This document shows positions 53,427 through 62,705 of a DNA stretch of 64,000 nt, in pieces. The stretch spans positions 1-64,000 of the forward strand of contig CALEUL010000023.1 of the NCBI GenBank assembly GCA_937921035.1. Direction: 5' to 3'. The position numbers were made by a program, and so were the translations under genes. How positions within the stretch are numbered: position 1 is the stretch's first letter; each line of letters starts with the position of its first letter. This stretch comes from an uncultured Porphyromonadaceae bacterium (lineage in GTDB: Bacteria; Bacteroidota; Bacteroidia; Bacteroidales; Muribaculaceae). The notes below the pieces were generated by a model. That model saw nothing but the letters and a program-made list of their open reading frames with translations. It was not told the origin of the DNA and did not search any database.

Positions 53427-53884
53427 TATATTATTTCGGCGTCGGGGCCGCTTACGCAGTGATTGCAGTAGTGGCAGCGGAGGATGGGAGTTGTGGTTTC
53501 CTCGACGTTAAAGCGTGTGCTCATGGGCTCGTTGTTGGTGATGCACTTTGGGTTGGGGCAGCGCACCGTTCCTACGAGCGTGGCCGGCAGTTCTACAGGA
53601 TGCTTTTCTGCAACGGCATAGTCGCGGATTATATTTATGGTTGCTGTAGGAGCCACAACGGCTATGCGGTTTAGCACGTCGCGGTCGAATTCCACTCCTT
53701 CGATTTTTATTATGCCTTTAGGGCCCATGTGGGAGCCGGGGAGGTTATAGCCGATGGTAACAGCGTTGGGCATGTTCTCTATGCCGAGAATATGCACTGC
53801 GCGGAACAGGGCACTGGAGGGTATATGGTCTATCACGGTGCCGTTGCGCAGCGCGGCTACGGCAAGTTCTTTCTTCTGTGTCAT
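53426..53884 (-). CDS. pyrI: Aspartate carbamoyltransferase regulatory subunit
   Basis: The 152-residue subunit carries the nucleotide effector domain (GTVIDHIPSSALFRAVHILGI) and a zinc domain with four cysteines (CPNPKCI ... CHYCNHC). It makes the PyrB enzyme sensitive to ATP and CTP. It overlaps pyrB by 4 nt. Confidence 0.97.
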   Translation of the reverse strand: MTQKKELAVAALRNGTVIDHIPSSALFRAVHILGIENMPNAVTIGYNLPGSHMGPKGIIKIEGVEFDRDVLNRIAVVAPTATINIIRDYAVAEKHPVELPATLVGTVRCPNPKCITNNEPMSTRFNVEETTTPILRCHYCNHCVSGPDAEII

Positions 53885-54804
53885 TTTGATAGAGGGTCTA
53901 TGCCAAGGGCGTTTGTAATAATAGCCTGTCTGGCGAAAACACCATTGCGGGCCTGTTCGAAATAATATGCGTGCGGACTGTCGTCTACGTCGCGATCTAT
54001 TTCGTTTACGCGTGGCAGGGGATGGAGAATGCGCATGTTCGGCTTTGCCACGTCCAGCATATTCCGGCGCAGGGTGTACAGGTTCTTCACCTTTTCGTAC
54101 TCGGCGAGGTCTGGGAAGCGTTCGCGCTGCACGCGTGTCATATAGATTATGTCGCTTGCGGCGATAACTTCGGGCGAGAAATCCGTATGCTCGTAGTACT
54201 CTATGCCGTTTTCTTCGCAGAGACGTATGTATTCGCGGGGCATTTCCAGTTCCTTTGAAGCAACAAAGTGCATCACCGGTTTGAAGAAACGCAGGGCCTG
54301 AAGCAACGAATGAACCGTGCGGCCGTACTTGAGGTCGCCGACCATTGTAATAGTCAGGCCTTCGAGTTTACCCTGGGTCTTGAGAATGGAGTAGAGGTCG
54401 AGCATCGTCTGCGAGGGGTGCTGGTTGGCGCCGTCGCCGGCGTTGACAATAGGGACACCGCCTATTTCCGAGGCATATCGCGCAGCCCCTTCAAGATGGT
54501 GGCGCATAACTATAAGATCGGCATAGTTGGATACCATTTTGATGGTGTCGTTAAGCGTCTCTCCCTTGGATGTGCTCGATGTGGCAGCGTCGGAAAAGCC
54601 GATTACACGGCCTCCAAGACGGTTGACTGCTGTTTCGAAACTAAGACGTGTACGGGTGGAAGGTTCAAAGAATAGCGTTGCCACCACGCGGCCTTCAAGA
54701 AGGTGGCTGTTTGGGTGCTGCTCGAAATACCGGGCTCGTTCGAGCAGTGCGAGAATCTGTTCCCGGCTAAGGTCGTCGATTGCGACCAGACTGTTATTTT
54801 TCAT
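53881..54804 (-). CDS. pyrB: Aspartate carbamoyltransferase catalytic subunit
   Basis: The 307-residue enzyme commits carbamoyl phosphate to pyrimidines. FFEPSTRTRLSFETA is the carbamoyl-phosphate loop, GDGANQHPSQTMLDLYSI and HPLPRVNEID the remaining active-site motifs. It leads the six-gene operon to recG. Confidence 0.97.
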   Translation of the reverse strand: MKNNSLVAIDDLSREQILALLERARYFEQHPNSHLLEGRVVATLFFEPSTRTRLSFETAVNRLGGRVIGFSDAATSSTSKGETLNDTIKMVSNYADLIVMRHHLEGAARYASEIGGVPIVNAGDGANQHPSQTMLDLYSILKTQGKLEGLTITMVGDLKYGRTVHSLLQALRFFKPVMHFVASKELEMPREYIRLCEENGIEYYEHTDFSPEVIAASDIIYMTRVQRERFPDLAEYEKVKNLYTLRRNMLDVAKPNMRILHPLPRVNEIDRDVDDSPHAYYFEQARNGVFARQAIITNALGIDPLSK

Positions 54805-54829
54805 AAATCCGGAGTGGGTTTAGGCTTTG

Positions 54830-54837
54830 CAAAATTA
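54830..54837 (-). promoter_or_regulatory. -7 element of the pyrB operon
   Basis: On the minus strand TAATTTTG, 25 bp before the ATG; the -33 region is T-rich (TTTT) at the expected 20 bp. Confidence 0.55.
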
Positions 54838-54984
54838 CGCAATAATTCAACAATAGAAAAATTAATCGAAAGAAAATTACCGTGTGAAAAATTGCGAGTG
54901 CGGTAACCTGCGGTATGGGCGAAATTAGAATTTTTTTGTGTTATAAATTTTAGGAGGGGCGAACCAAATACGGGGAAAAAACAT

Positions 54985-54992
54985 TAACTTTG
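54985..54992 (+). promoter_or_regulatory. -7 element of pfkA
   Basis: TAACTTTG matches the consensus 28 bp before the ATG. The -33 region is not consensus. Confidence 0.5.
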
Positions 54993-55020
54993 CAGGAAAT
55001 TCATCAATTACAACCAAAAT

Positions 55021-56001
55021 ATGGCAGAAATCAAGTGTATAGGCATTCTAACTTCCGGAGGTGATGCTCCCGGCATGAACGCAGCCATCCGCGCCGTAAC
55101 CCGTTCGGCTATCTATAACGGTCTAAAGGTTAAGGGTATTTACCGCGGTTATCGTGGCCTTATTGCCGACGAAATTGCCGACTTCCGTACACAAAACGTT
55201 TCCAATATCATCCAGCAGGGCGGTACAATCCTGAAAACGGCGCGCTGCAAGGAGTTTGAGACTCCCGAAGGCCGTCAGTTGGCCTATGATGTGCTTCGCC
55301 GTCATGAAATTGACGCACTTGTTGTTATCGGCGGCGACGGTTCCCTTACGGGCGCGCGTATTTTCGCCAATGAGTTCAATTTACCCATTATCGGTCTGCC
55401 CGGTACTATCGACAACGACCTCTACGGTACCGACACCACCATAGGATACGATACTGCGCTGAACACTATTATGGAGTGCGTGGATAAGATTCGCGATACC
55501 GCCACGAGCCACGAGCGTCTATTCTTTATTGAGGTAATGGGTCGCGACGCCGGCTTCCTGGCGCTTAACGGCGCAATCGCTTCCGGTGCCGAAGCTGCCA
55601 TTATTCCCGAAATCTCCACTGAGGTCGACCAGCTGGCCGAACTGATTCAGAACGGTTTCCGCAAGAGTAAGAACTCGTCTATCGTTCTTGTTGCCGAAAG
55701 CCCGGTTACCGGCGGCGCTATCGGTTTGGCCGAACGCGTGAAAAATGAATATCCGTCGTACGATGTGCGCGTTTCTATCCTCGGCCACTTGCAGCGCGGC
55801 GGCTCGCCTACGGCACACGACCGTATCCTTGCATCGCGCATGGGTGCCGCTGCCATCGATGCCCTTATGGAGGACCAGCGCAATGTGATGATCGGAATCA
55901 AGAACGACGAAATTGTTTACGTGCCTTTCTCCAAGGCCATCAAGAACGATAAACCTATCAACCGCGAGTTGCTGAACACGCTGCGCCGCCTTTCCATATA
56001 A
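55021..56001 (+). CDS. pfkA: ATP-dependent 6-phosphofructokinase
   Basis: The 326-residue enzyme has ILTSGGDAPGMNAAIRAV (ATP site), VIGGDGSLTGARIF, and LPGTIDNDLYGTDTTIGYDTA (fructose-6-phosphate and catalytic Asp). GGDGS suggests ATP rather than pyrophosphate. The next gene, rlmH, begins 2 bp after it. Confidence 0.95.
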   Translation: MAEIKCIGILTSGGDAPGMNAAIRAVTRSAIYNGLKVKGIYRGYRGLIADEIADFRTQNVSNIIQQGGTILKTARCKEFETPEGRQLAYDVLRRHEIDALVVIGGDGSLTGARIFANEFNLPIIGLPGTIDNDLYGTDTTIGYDTALNTIMECVDKIRDTATSHERLFFIEVMGRDAGFLALNGAIASGAEAAIIPEISTEVDQLAELIQNGFRKSKNSSIVLVAESPVTGGAIGLAERVKNEYPSYDVRVSILGHLQRGGSPTAHDRILASRMGAAAIDALMEDQRNVMIGIKNDEIVYVPFSKAIKNDKPINRELLNTLRRLSI

Positions 56002-56003
56002 GT

Positions 56004-56477
56004 GTGAAGATAAAACTTGTGTGTGTAGGTGCTGTGCGCGATGCCGCTGTGGCTTCGGCGATAGAGCGCTACGCAAAACGTATTCCGCATTACTGGCCGT
56101 TTGGAATTGTGGAGTTGCCCGATGTGAAACTCGGGCGCTCCGCCGATTCCGAGCGTCAGAAAGAGCTTGAAGGAGAAAAAATACTCGCCGAGATTGCTCC
56201 CGGCGATTTTCTGATGTTGCTTGACGAACGCGGCAAAGAGCTTACTTCCCGCGAGTTTTCCGATATGATTGTCAGAAAGGCAGTGGACCTGCCAAAAAAT
56301 CTTGTATTGCTTGTCGGAGGACCGTATGGGTTCAGCAAGGCTGTATACAACCGTGCCGACGGTATGCTCTCGCTATCGAAGATGACATTCCCGCACGAGC
56401 TTGTACGACTGTTTGTGGTGGAACAGCTCTATCGTGCCGGCACAATAATGCGCGGCGAACCGTACCATCACGATTGA
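56004..56477 (+). CDS. rlmH: 23S rRNA pseudouridine-1915 N3-methyltransferase
   Basis: The 157-residue SPOUT methyltransferase starts at GTG 56004 (KIKLVCVGAVRDAAV). LLDERGKELTSREFSD, LLVGGPYGFSKAVYNRAD and the C-terminal HELVRLFVVEQLYRAG with MRGEPYHH are the RlmH signature. It converges with nrdG, with 6 bp between stops. Confidence 0.95.
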   Translation: MKIKLVCVGAVRDAAVASAIERYAKRIPHYWPFGIVELPDVKLGRSADSERQKELEGEKILAEIAPGDFLMLLDERGKELTSREFSDMIVRKAVDLPKNLVLLVGGPYGFSKAVYNRADGMLSLSKMTFPHELVRLFVVEQLYRAGTIMRGEPYHHD

Positions 56478-56483
56478 CTTTGG

Positions 56484-56987
56484 TCAGTTGTATTCTTTCA
56501 TAAGGATTGCACTCCCGGCAGACAGGCTCGCCGGGACATTGATTATGCGTTGGTTTGCCGAGCCCCGGAACAGCAGTGTTGTGTCGCGCTGTGCCATAAT
56601 GAACGGGCCGTCGACGAGTACGTCGACAAATTTAAGCAGTTCGGCGGTGCCTTCGACGGGCTCCTGCATCAGTTCCTCGAATGTAAAGCCGGTGTAACAC
56701 CATAGTTGCAGGCCTTCGGCTTTGATTGCGCGTGCAAGAGGAATGAGTGCTTTTGCCTGATATATGGGGTCGCCGCCCGAGAAGGTTACTCCGAAACCGT
56801 TATAGCGGATTGTTTCCATCAGCTCACCGACGCTTGTCTCATGTCCGGCCATGAAATCCCATGTCTGTTCGTTGTGGCATCCGGGGCAGTGGTGCGCGCA
56901 GCCTGAAAAGTATATGGAAGTGCGCAGCCCCGGACCGTCGACGCTTGTGCCTTCGACGGTCCGGACAACGCGAATCTTATCATTCAT
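56484..56987 (-). CDS. nrdG: Anaerobic ribonucleotide reductase activating protein
   Basis: The 167-residue radical-SAM protein has the CX3CX2C cluster motif GCAHHCPGC near residue 33 and TFSGGDPIYQ. It generates the glycyl radical on NrdD. Its start overlaps the nrdD end by 8 nt. Confidence 0.95.
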   Translation of the reverse strand: MNDKIRVVRTVEGTSVDGPGLRTSIYFSGCAHHCPGCHNEQTWDFMAGHETSVGELMETIRYNGFGVTFSGGDPIYQAKALIPLARAIKAEGLQLWCYTGFTFEELMQEPVEGTAELLKFVDVLVDGPFIMAQRDTTLLFRGSANQRIINVPASLSAGSAILMKEYN

Positions 56988-59187
56988 GAACCACGCGGTC
57001 GTTTAGTTCGGCAAGTTTGGCTTTGTTCCAACGGTCGGTGGTGCCAACGAGGTACCCGGTGATGCGCTGCAGTTTGTCGATGGCTTTGCTGTGGCATACT
57101 GGGCATTCTTCAAGGTTTTCGGAAGCATCCTCGTATCCGCATTCCATACAGCGGTTGCGGTTGTGGTTCACCGAGCAGTAGCCTATGTTGTACTTATCCA
57201 TCAGATCCACAATGTTGCTGATGGCTTCGGGGTTATGCGTGGCGTCGCCGTCGATTTCCACATAGAATATGTGGCCGCCGCCAGTCAGGGCATGATAGGG
57301 CGCTTCCACTTCGGCTTTGTGTCGAGGAGAGCAGTGATAGTACACCGGCACATGATTGGAGTTGGTGTAATATATCTTGTCTGTAACTCCCGGAATTTCG
57401 CCGAAAGTCTTGCGGTCGCGAGCTGTGAAACGGCCGGAGAGACCCTCGGCCGGAGTTGCCAGAACCGAGTAGTTGTGCTGGTACTGTTCGCAGTAGTCGT
57501 TCACGCGGCTGCGCATGTGGCTTACTATGCGCAGACCCAATGCTTGTGCTTCCTCGCTTTCGCCGTGGTGCTTGCCTACAAGGGCGATAAGACATTCCGC
57601 CAGACCGATGAAGCCTATGCCCAAGGTGCCTTGGTTTATTACGGGCTCGATTGTATCCTCTGGTTTGAGTTTTTCGCCTCCGACCCATAGTTTGCTCATG
57701 AGCAGGGGGAACTGCTTTGCAAGTGCCGTTTTCTGGAATTCGAAGCGGTCGTTGAGCTGGCGAGCGGTAATGTCGAGCACATCGTCGAGTTTATGGAAGA
57801 ACATATCTATGCGCTCCTGCTTGTCTTTTATGGGCATGCACTCTATGGCCAGACGCACTATATTGATTGTGGAGAAGGATAGGTTGCCGCGTCCCACCGA
57901 CGTCTTTTCTCCGTAGCGGTTTTCGAACACGCGGGTGCGGCAGCCCATAGTGGCTACCTCGTAGAGATAGCGTTTGGGATCGTCGGCACGCCACTTCTCG
58001 TGATGGTTGAAAGTTGCGTCAAGATTCACGAAGTTGGGAAAGAAACGGCGGGCGGTAACTTTGCAGGCGAGTTTATAAAGGTCGTAGTTGGGGTCTTCGG
58101 GCAGATAGCTTACTCCACGTTTCTTTTTCCATATCTGGATGGGGAATATTGCGGTGGAACCGTTGCCAACACCCTCGTAGGTGGAGTGAAGAAGCTCACG
58201 GATAATGCAGCGGCCTTCGGCGGAAGTGTCGGTGCCGTAGTTTATGGAACTGAACACAACCTGGTTGCCGCCGCGGCTGTGGATTGTGTTCATGTTGTGG
58301 ATAAAGGCCTCCATTGCCTGATGCACGCGAGCGGCAGTGCGGTTTATCGCATGCTGAAGCAGGCGCTCGTCGCCTTCCAGACCATCCAGAGGTGTGGTTA
58401 TATAGTCTTTGATAACAGCGTTGCGCAGTGCGGGAAGCTCGCGGCCGGTCAGTTTTTCAAGGGTCTGTATTTCTTCTTCGAATGACGAACGGACGAATGG
58501 CGCGAGGTAGAAATCGAATGCAGGTATGGCCTGGCCTCCGTGCATCTCGTTCTGTGCTGTTTCCAGAGAGATACATGCCAGCACACTGGCGGTTTCGATG
58601 CGTTTTGCCGGGCGTGATTCGCCGTGGCCGGCAATGAAACCGTGCTCTACTATATTGTCGAGAGGATGCTGTACGCACGTAAGGCTTTTGGTGGGGTAGT
58701 AGTCTTTGTCGTGAATGTGCAGGTAGTTGTGGCGTACGGCATCACGGGCTTCGGAGGAAAGCAGATAGTCGTCGACGAACGGTTTGGTTGTCTCGCTGGC
58801 AAACTTCATCATCATACCCGCAGGCGAATCGGTGTTCATGTTGGCGTTCTCGCGGGTAATGTCGTTGTTTTTGGCCTGTATGATTTCCAGAAACATATCG
58901 TGAGTCTTGGATTTGCGGGCGATATTGCGCTTGTCGCGATAGGCGATATAGCGTTTTGCCACTTCCTTTCGGGGGCTGTTCATCAGTTCGAATTCCACGA
59001 GGTCCTGAATCTGTTCGACACTCATGGTTTCCGATCCGGAGGCGCCTATACGGTCGGCTATGCGCTGTATCAGTGCCTCGTCCTCTCCAAGCTCGGTCGT
59101 GAGCATAGCTTTCCGGATGGCTCCCTTGATTTTTTCTTCGTTGTACCCGACAACACGGCCATCGCGTTTAACTACTACCTGTATCAT
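56980..59187 (-). CDS. nrdD: Anaerobic (class III) ribonucleoside-triphosphate reductase
   Basis: The 735-residue enzyme begins with an ATP-cone (VVKRDGRVVGYNEEKIKGAIRKAM), has catalytic cysteines in the core (SVLACISLETAQNEM), a zinc site NRCMECGYEDAS ... ECPVCHS, and the C-terminal glycyl-radical motif QRITGYLVGTTDRWN. It makes dNTPs only without oxygen; nrdJ at 16.5 kb supplies the oxygen-tolerant route. Confidence 0.96.
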   Translation of the reverse strand: MIQVVVKRDGRVVGYNEEKIKGAIRKAMLTTELGEDEALIQRIADRIGASGSETMSVEQIQDLVEFELMNSPRKEVAKRYIAYRDKRNIARKSKTHDMFLEIIQAKNNDITRENANMNTDSPAGMMMKFASETTKPFVDDYLLSSEARDAVRHNYLHIHDKDYYPTKSLTCVQHPLDNIVEHGFIAGHGESRPAKRIETASVLACISLETAQNEMHGGQAIPAFDFYLAPFVRSSFEEEIQTLEKLTGRELPALRNAVIKDYITTPLDGLEGDERLLQHAINRTAARVHQAMEAFIHNMNTIHSRGGNQVVFSSINYGTDTSAEGRCIIRELLHSTYEGVGNGSTAIFPIQIWKKKRGVSYLPEDPNYDLYKLACKVTARRFFPNFVNLDATFNHHEKWRADDPKRYLYEVATMGCRTRVFENRYGEKTSVGRGNLSFSTINIVRLAIECMPIKDKQERIDMFFHKLDDVLDITARQLNDRFEFQKTALAKQFPLLMSKLWVGGEKLKPEDTIEPVINQGTLGIGFIGLAECLIALVGKHHGESEEAQALGLRIVSHMRSRVNDYCEQYQHNYSVLATPAEGLSGRFTARDRKTFGEIPGVTDKIYYTNSNHVPVYYHCSPRHKAEVEAPYHALTGGGHIFYVEIDGDATHNPEAISNIVDLMDKYNIGYCSVNHNRNRCMECGYEDASENLEECPVCHSKAIDKLQRITGYLVGTTDRWNKAKLAELNDRVVHE

Positions 59188-59232
59188 TGAATGTTATATT
59201 TAATCGTGTGTTTTAAGTTGTTATTCTGTCTA

Positions 59233-59264
59233 CAAAGCTACACAGAAGTTTTTGATTGTGCAAA
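59233..59264 (-). promoter_or_regulatory. Promoter of nrdD-nrdG
   Basis: On the minus strand TTTG (59264-59261) and TAGCTTTG (59240-59233) are 20 bp apart, a perfect match, 46 bp before the ATG. Confidence 0.8.
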
Positions 59265-59360
59265 TAATATTGTTTTAAATTCTTTGTTGATTTTTCAAAA
59301 ATGGATAACTTTTAAGGTGTGTTGAAAATGCAATATATTAGATTTCAGTATCATAAAAAT

Positions 59361-59393
59361 TAAACCGGAAAACTTTGAAAGTTTTTCCGGTTT
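59361..59393 (-). terminator. Terminator of the TPR gene operon
   Basis: AACCGGAAAA and its complement form a 10-bp stem with a further ACTTT/AAAGT pairing; on the minus strand TTTAATTTTTA follows. It is 34 bp past the TPR stop. Confidence 0.75.
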
Positions 59394-59426
59394 TGATAAT
59401 TTTCGAAAACGGCGTTTTGTGAGTGT

Positions 59427-60911
59427 TTACGCTTTACCAAGAAAAAGCATGTCGAAGAATTCCCAGTACACAGTTTCATCTGCCGGATGGCGTTCCATTT
59501 TGTCAATAAAAGTGAGCAGACAGCGGATTGTCATGCGTACTGGCAGAGGAACCATTTTTATGGCGCCCTCGTAGAACGGCTGTAGCGATTTTACATATGA
59601 CATAGCCTGGTCGTAGTGCCCGGTTTTGATAAGCGATATCGCCAAGGCGTAAACGGCTGCCGGTCCGTGCAGTGGGTCGTGTACAAGTCCGTCGAGCATC
59701 ATCGCATTGTTTTTGCATACTTCAATCACCTGTCCGTAATGTTCCAGATGTATTTCCACTTCTATGATTCGGCTCAGCTGAAACGGATCGTCGCAGCTAT
59801 TAATGTTCAGACAGTGGGCAAGCACGATTTCGGCAGCGGCAAAGTCGCCGTGCGAGCATAGTGTGTGCGACAGAGTATCATAATCGGCATCGGCCAGCGC
59901 GCCGTTGTCGGTGGTCTCGAAGAATTTGTTTAGTATCTCGATTTTGTCGGGCACATTCAGATTGAGGTACTGGGCGAGAGCGGTGGCATTTTCCGGATGC
60001 ACCAGAAGAAAATCACGTAGCGTCTTGCGAACAACGGCCTCATTGTAATTCAGTTTGTTGTATATGGCGCACAGGCTTTCGACAATATAGAATTCGTCCG
60101 GGTTGGCGGCTGTAAGGCGCTTCAGAGGCTCTATAAGGTCGCGCAGCAATTCCGGTTCGAAGTTGTAGGCTATATCTATCAGTGCGAAAAGCGTTTCCTG
60201 GTCGTCTTCGGCCAAAGCGCGCGCATATTCGAATGTCTGTCTTGCGTCATCGTGCCGTTTCAGACGGCATTGTCCGCGTAGAAGCATAAGCCAGTATGCC
60301 GGGGCGAATGGTTCGGTCTCTATCAGCGCATCAGCCAATCGTACAAGGGTCTCGTTATCGTCGGCTTTGTCGGCTTCGCGCGCTACTTCGTATTGGAACG
60401 ACGGTTTGTAAGGAACTTTGGCCGATATTCTCTCGTAGTTCGTGATAAGCCATTTGTAGCAGTCCAGGTCAACGGCAAGATCGACAAAACGGATTATTTC
60501 TTCGTCGTCGAATTCGTCGTACTGGTTCAGCAGGAATTCGAGCGCCTCCTCGGGGTTTTGCGGAGGATTCACTTCCATGCGTGCGATGTCGAAAAGAATC
60601 GAGGCCGCTTCCGGATTGTCGGCAAGGTATTGTTGCGCGGCTTTTGTGCGTTCGTCGGTCTCGTCGTCGGTGGTGTCGAGGTATAGAAGGGCTTTACGCT
60701 CGGCCAGCCGTTCGCTCTCGGGGTAGAGGCGCGCGCCGCATAGCAGAACTTCTAACTGGACGTAATCGTCGTTGTAGTCGCCGGCGTAGTCGTAGATGTC
60801 TATCAGTTCGTCTTCGTCGAAGAACCGTTCGGACACGGGTCGAGTGAGCGCTTTGCGGAAGCGCCGGTAGAGTTCTTCGCGAGGATTATTCTCATTTTCC
60901 ATGTGGCACAT
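59427..60911 (-). CDS. Tetratricopeptide-repeat-like protein
   Basis: The 494-residue protein is an alpha-helical acidic repeat protein. Helical pairs such as PEAASILFDIARMEVNPPQ, FAPAYWLMLLRGQCRLKRHD and HGPAAVYALAISLIKTGHYDQAMSYV look like TPRs. No signal or membrane segment is seen, so it is cytoplasmic. An ATG three codons in (60902) is also possible. It follows glnS by 54 bp and ends at a terminator. Its partner is unknown. Confidence 0.75.
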   Translation of the reverse strand: MCHMENENNPREELYRRFRKALTRPVSERFFDEDELIDIYDYAGDYNDDYVQLEVLLCGARLYPESERLAERKALLYLDTTDDETDERTKAAQQYLADNPEAASILFDIARMEVNPPQNPEEALEFLLNQYDEFDDEEIIRFVDLAVDLDCYKWLITNYERISAKVPYKPSFQYEVAREADKADDNETLVRLADALIETEPFAPAYWLMLLRGQCRLKRHDDARQTFEYARALAEDDQETLFALIDIAYNFEPELLRDLIEPLKRLTAANPDEFYIVESLCAIYNKLNYNEAVVRKTLRDFLLVHPENATALAQYLNLNVPDKIEILNKFFETTDNGALADADYDTLSHTLCSHGDFAAAEIVLAHCLNINSCDDPFQLSRIIEVEIHLEHYGQVIEVCKNNAMMLDGLVHDPLHGPAAVYALAISLIKTGHYDQAMSYVKSLQPFYEGAIKMVPLPVRMTIRCLLTFIDKMERHPADETVYWEFFDMLFLGKA

Positions 60912-60965
60912 ATTAAATGCGGCCGGAGAAGTTACTTCGGCCGCACATTGTTATGTAAGATGCAA

Positions 60966-62675
60966 TCAACCGTTCTTCTGAACTTTCTCCCATGTATCCT
61001 TAAGGGCGATGGTGCGGTTGAAAATCGGTTTCTCGGGGGTGGAATCGTAGTCCGGAGTGAAATAGCCCACACGCTGGAACTGGAATTTGGCGAACTTGGT
61101 GGCGTTATCTATGATGTACGGTTCAAGTTTGGCATGCTCCACAACTTTCAGCGATTCGGGATTCAGCATCTCGCGGAAATCGCGATCTGGTTCGGCAGCG
61201 GGGTTCTCGACATCGAACAGACGGTCGTACAGGCGCACTTCGGCGTCAACCGCATGCTGTGCGGAAACCCAGTGCAGGGTGCCTTTCACTTTGCGGGCTG
61301 CGCCGGGCATACCGCTTCGGCTTTCGGGATCGTAGCTGCAGTGCAGTTCTGTGATGTTGCCGTCGGCATCCTTAATCACTTCGTCGCACTTGATGATATA
61401 CGCGCCTTTCAGACGCACTTCCGAGCCGGGAGCGAGGCGGAAGAACTTTTTGGGAGGATTCTCCATAAAGTCGTCGCGTTCTATGTAGATTTCGTGGCTG
61501 AACGGCATTTCGTGAACCCCGCTTTCGGGATCTTCGGGATTGTTCTCCATTGTAACAGTTTCAACCTGACCTTCCGGATAGTTGGTGATAACGACCTTGA
61601 GCGGGTTCAGAACAGCCATTACGCGGGTGGCAATTTTGTTAAGGTCGTCGCGGACGGCATGTTCAAGCAGGCTGACGCTGTTCAGAGCCTCGTATTTGGT
61701 GTAACCGATGGTATTGATGAAGTTACGGATGGATGCCGGGGTGTAGCCTCGGCGACGCATACCCGAGATAGTCGGCATTCGAGGATCATCCCAACCGGCA
61801 ACAAGACCTTCCTTGACGAGCTGCAGCAGTTTGCGCTTGCTCATCACAGTGTATGTCAGGTTGAGGCGGTTGAACTCGATCTGACGCGGGCAATAGCTTT
61901 CGTCGGCAAGCTCGTGCACGAAATGTTCATACAGCGGACGGTGTACTACGAATTCGAGGGTACAGATGGAATGGGTAACGCCTTCGAAGTAGTCGCTCTG
62001 GCCGTGGGCGAAGTCGTACATGGGATAAACCTTCCATGTAGTACCGGTGCGGTGATGCGGTGTCTTGATAATGCGGTACATGATGGGGTCGCGGAAGTGC
62101 ATGTTTGGCGAAGCCATATCTATCTTCGCGCGGAGCACGCGGCTGCCTTCTTCAAACTCGCCGGCGTTCATGCGGGTGAAGAGATCGAGATTCTCCTCGA
62201 CAGAACGGTTGCGGTACGGGCTTTCCTCTCCGGGCGTTGTGGGAGTGCCTTTCTGGCGCGCGATTTCCTCGCTGCTCTGGTCGTCCACATAAGCCTTGCC
62301 TTCCTTGATAAGGCGGACAGCAAGATCGTAGAGCTGGGGGAAATAGTCGGAAGCATAGTATTCGCGGTTACCCCAGTCGAAGCCAAGCCAGTGAATATCT
62401 TCGCGAATAGAATCTACGTATTCAACATCCTCCTTCACGGGGTTGGTATCATCGAAGCGAAGGTTGCAAGTGCCGCCGAACTTCTCAGCCACACCGAAAT
62501 CCATGCAGATTGCTTTTGCATGGCCTATATGAAGGTAGCCGTTTGGCTCAGGTGGAAAACGGGTGCTTAACCGTCCGCCGTTTTTACCGGCACGGAGGTC
62601 GTTGTACACTTCTTCTTCCACAAAGTTGAGGCCTTTGGCCTGTTCATTGTCAAGGGTTGCGTTTTCTTCTGACAT
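60966..62675 (-). CDS. glnS: Glutaminyl-tRNA synthetase
   Basis: The 569-residue class I synthetase has the HIGH motif in NGYLHIGHAKAICMD and the KMSKS-equivalent TVMSKRKLLQLV; RFDDTNPVKEDVEYV and GTTWKVYPMYDFAHGQSD are family signatures. Its presence suggests direct Gln-tRNA charging. A 555-codon antisense frame over it is a shadow. Confidence 0.96.
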   Translation of the reverse strand: MSEENATLDNEQAKGLNFVEEEVYNDLRAGKNGGRLSTRFPPEPNGYLHIGHAKAICMDFGVAEKFGGTCNLRFDDTNPVKEDVEYVDSIREDIHWLGFDWGNREYYASDYFPQLYDLAVRLIKEGKAYVDDQSSEEIARQKGTPTTPGEESPYRNRSVEENLDLFTRMNAGEFEEGSRVLRAKIDMASPNMHFRDPIMYRIIKTPHHRTGTTWKVYPMYDFAHGQSDYFEGVTHSICTLEFVVHRPLYEHFVHELADESYCPRQIEFNRLNLTYTVMSKRKLLQLVKEGLVAGWDDPRMPTISGMRRRGYTPASIRNFINTIGYTKYEALNSVSLLEHAVRDDLNKIATRVMAVLNPLKVVITNYPEGQVETVTMENNPEDPESGVHEMPFSHEIYIERDDFMENPPKKFFRLAPGSEVRLKGAYIIKCDEVIKDADGNITELHCSYDPESRSGMPGAARKVKGTLHWVSAQHAVDAEVRLYDRLFDVENPAAEPDRDFREMLNPESLKVVEHAKLEPYIIDNATKFAKFQFQRVGYFTPDYDSTPEKPIFNRTIALKDTWEKVQKNG

Positions 62676-62705
62676 ATTATGATATGTGTTACTGTTTGTA
62701 CTTTG

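Noticed and set aside
60903..62570. 555-codon plus-strand open frame
   Set aside because: It lies antisense to glnS, which has all synthetase motifs; its translation shows no family features.
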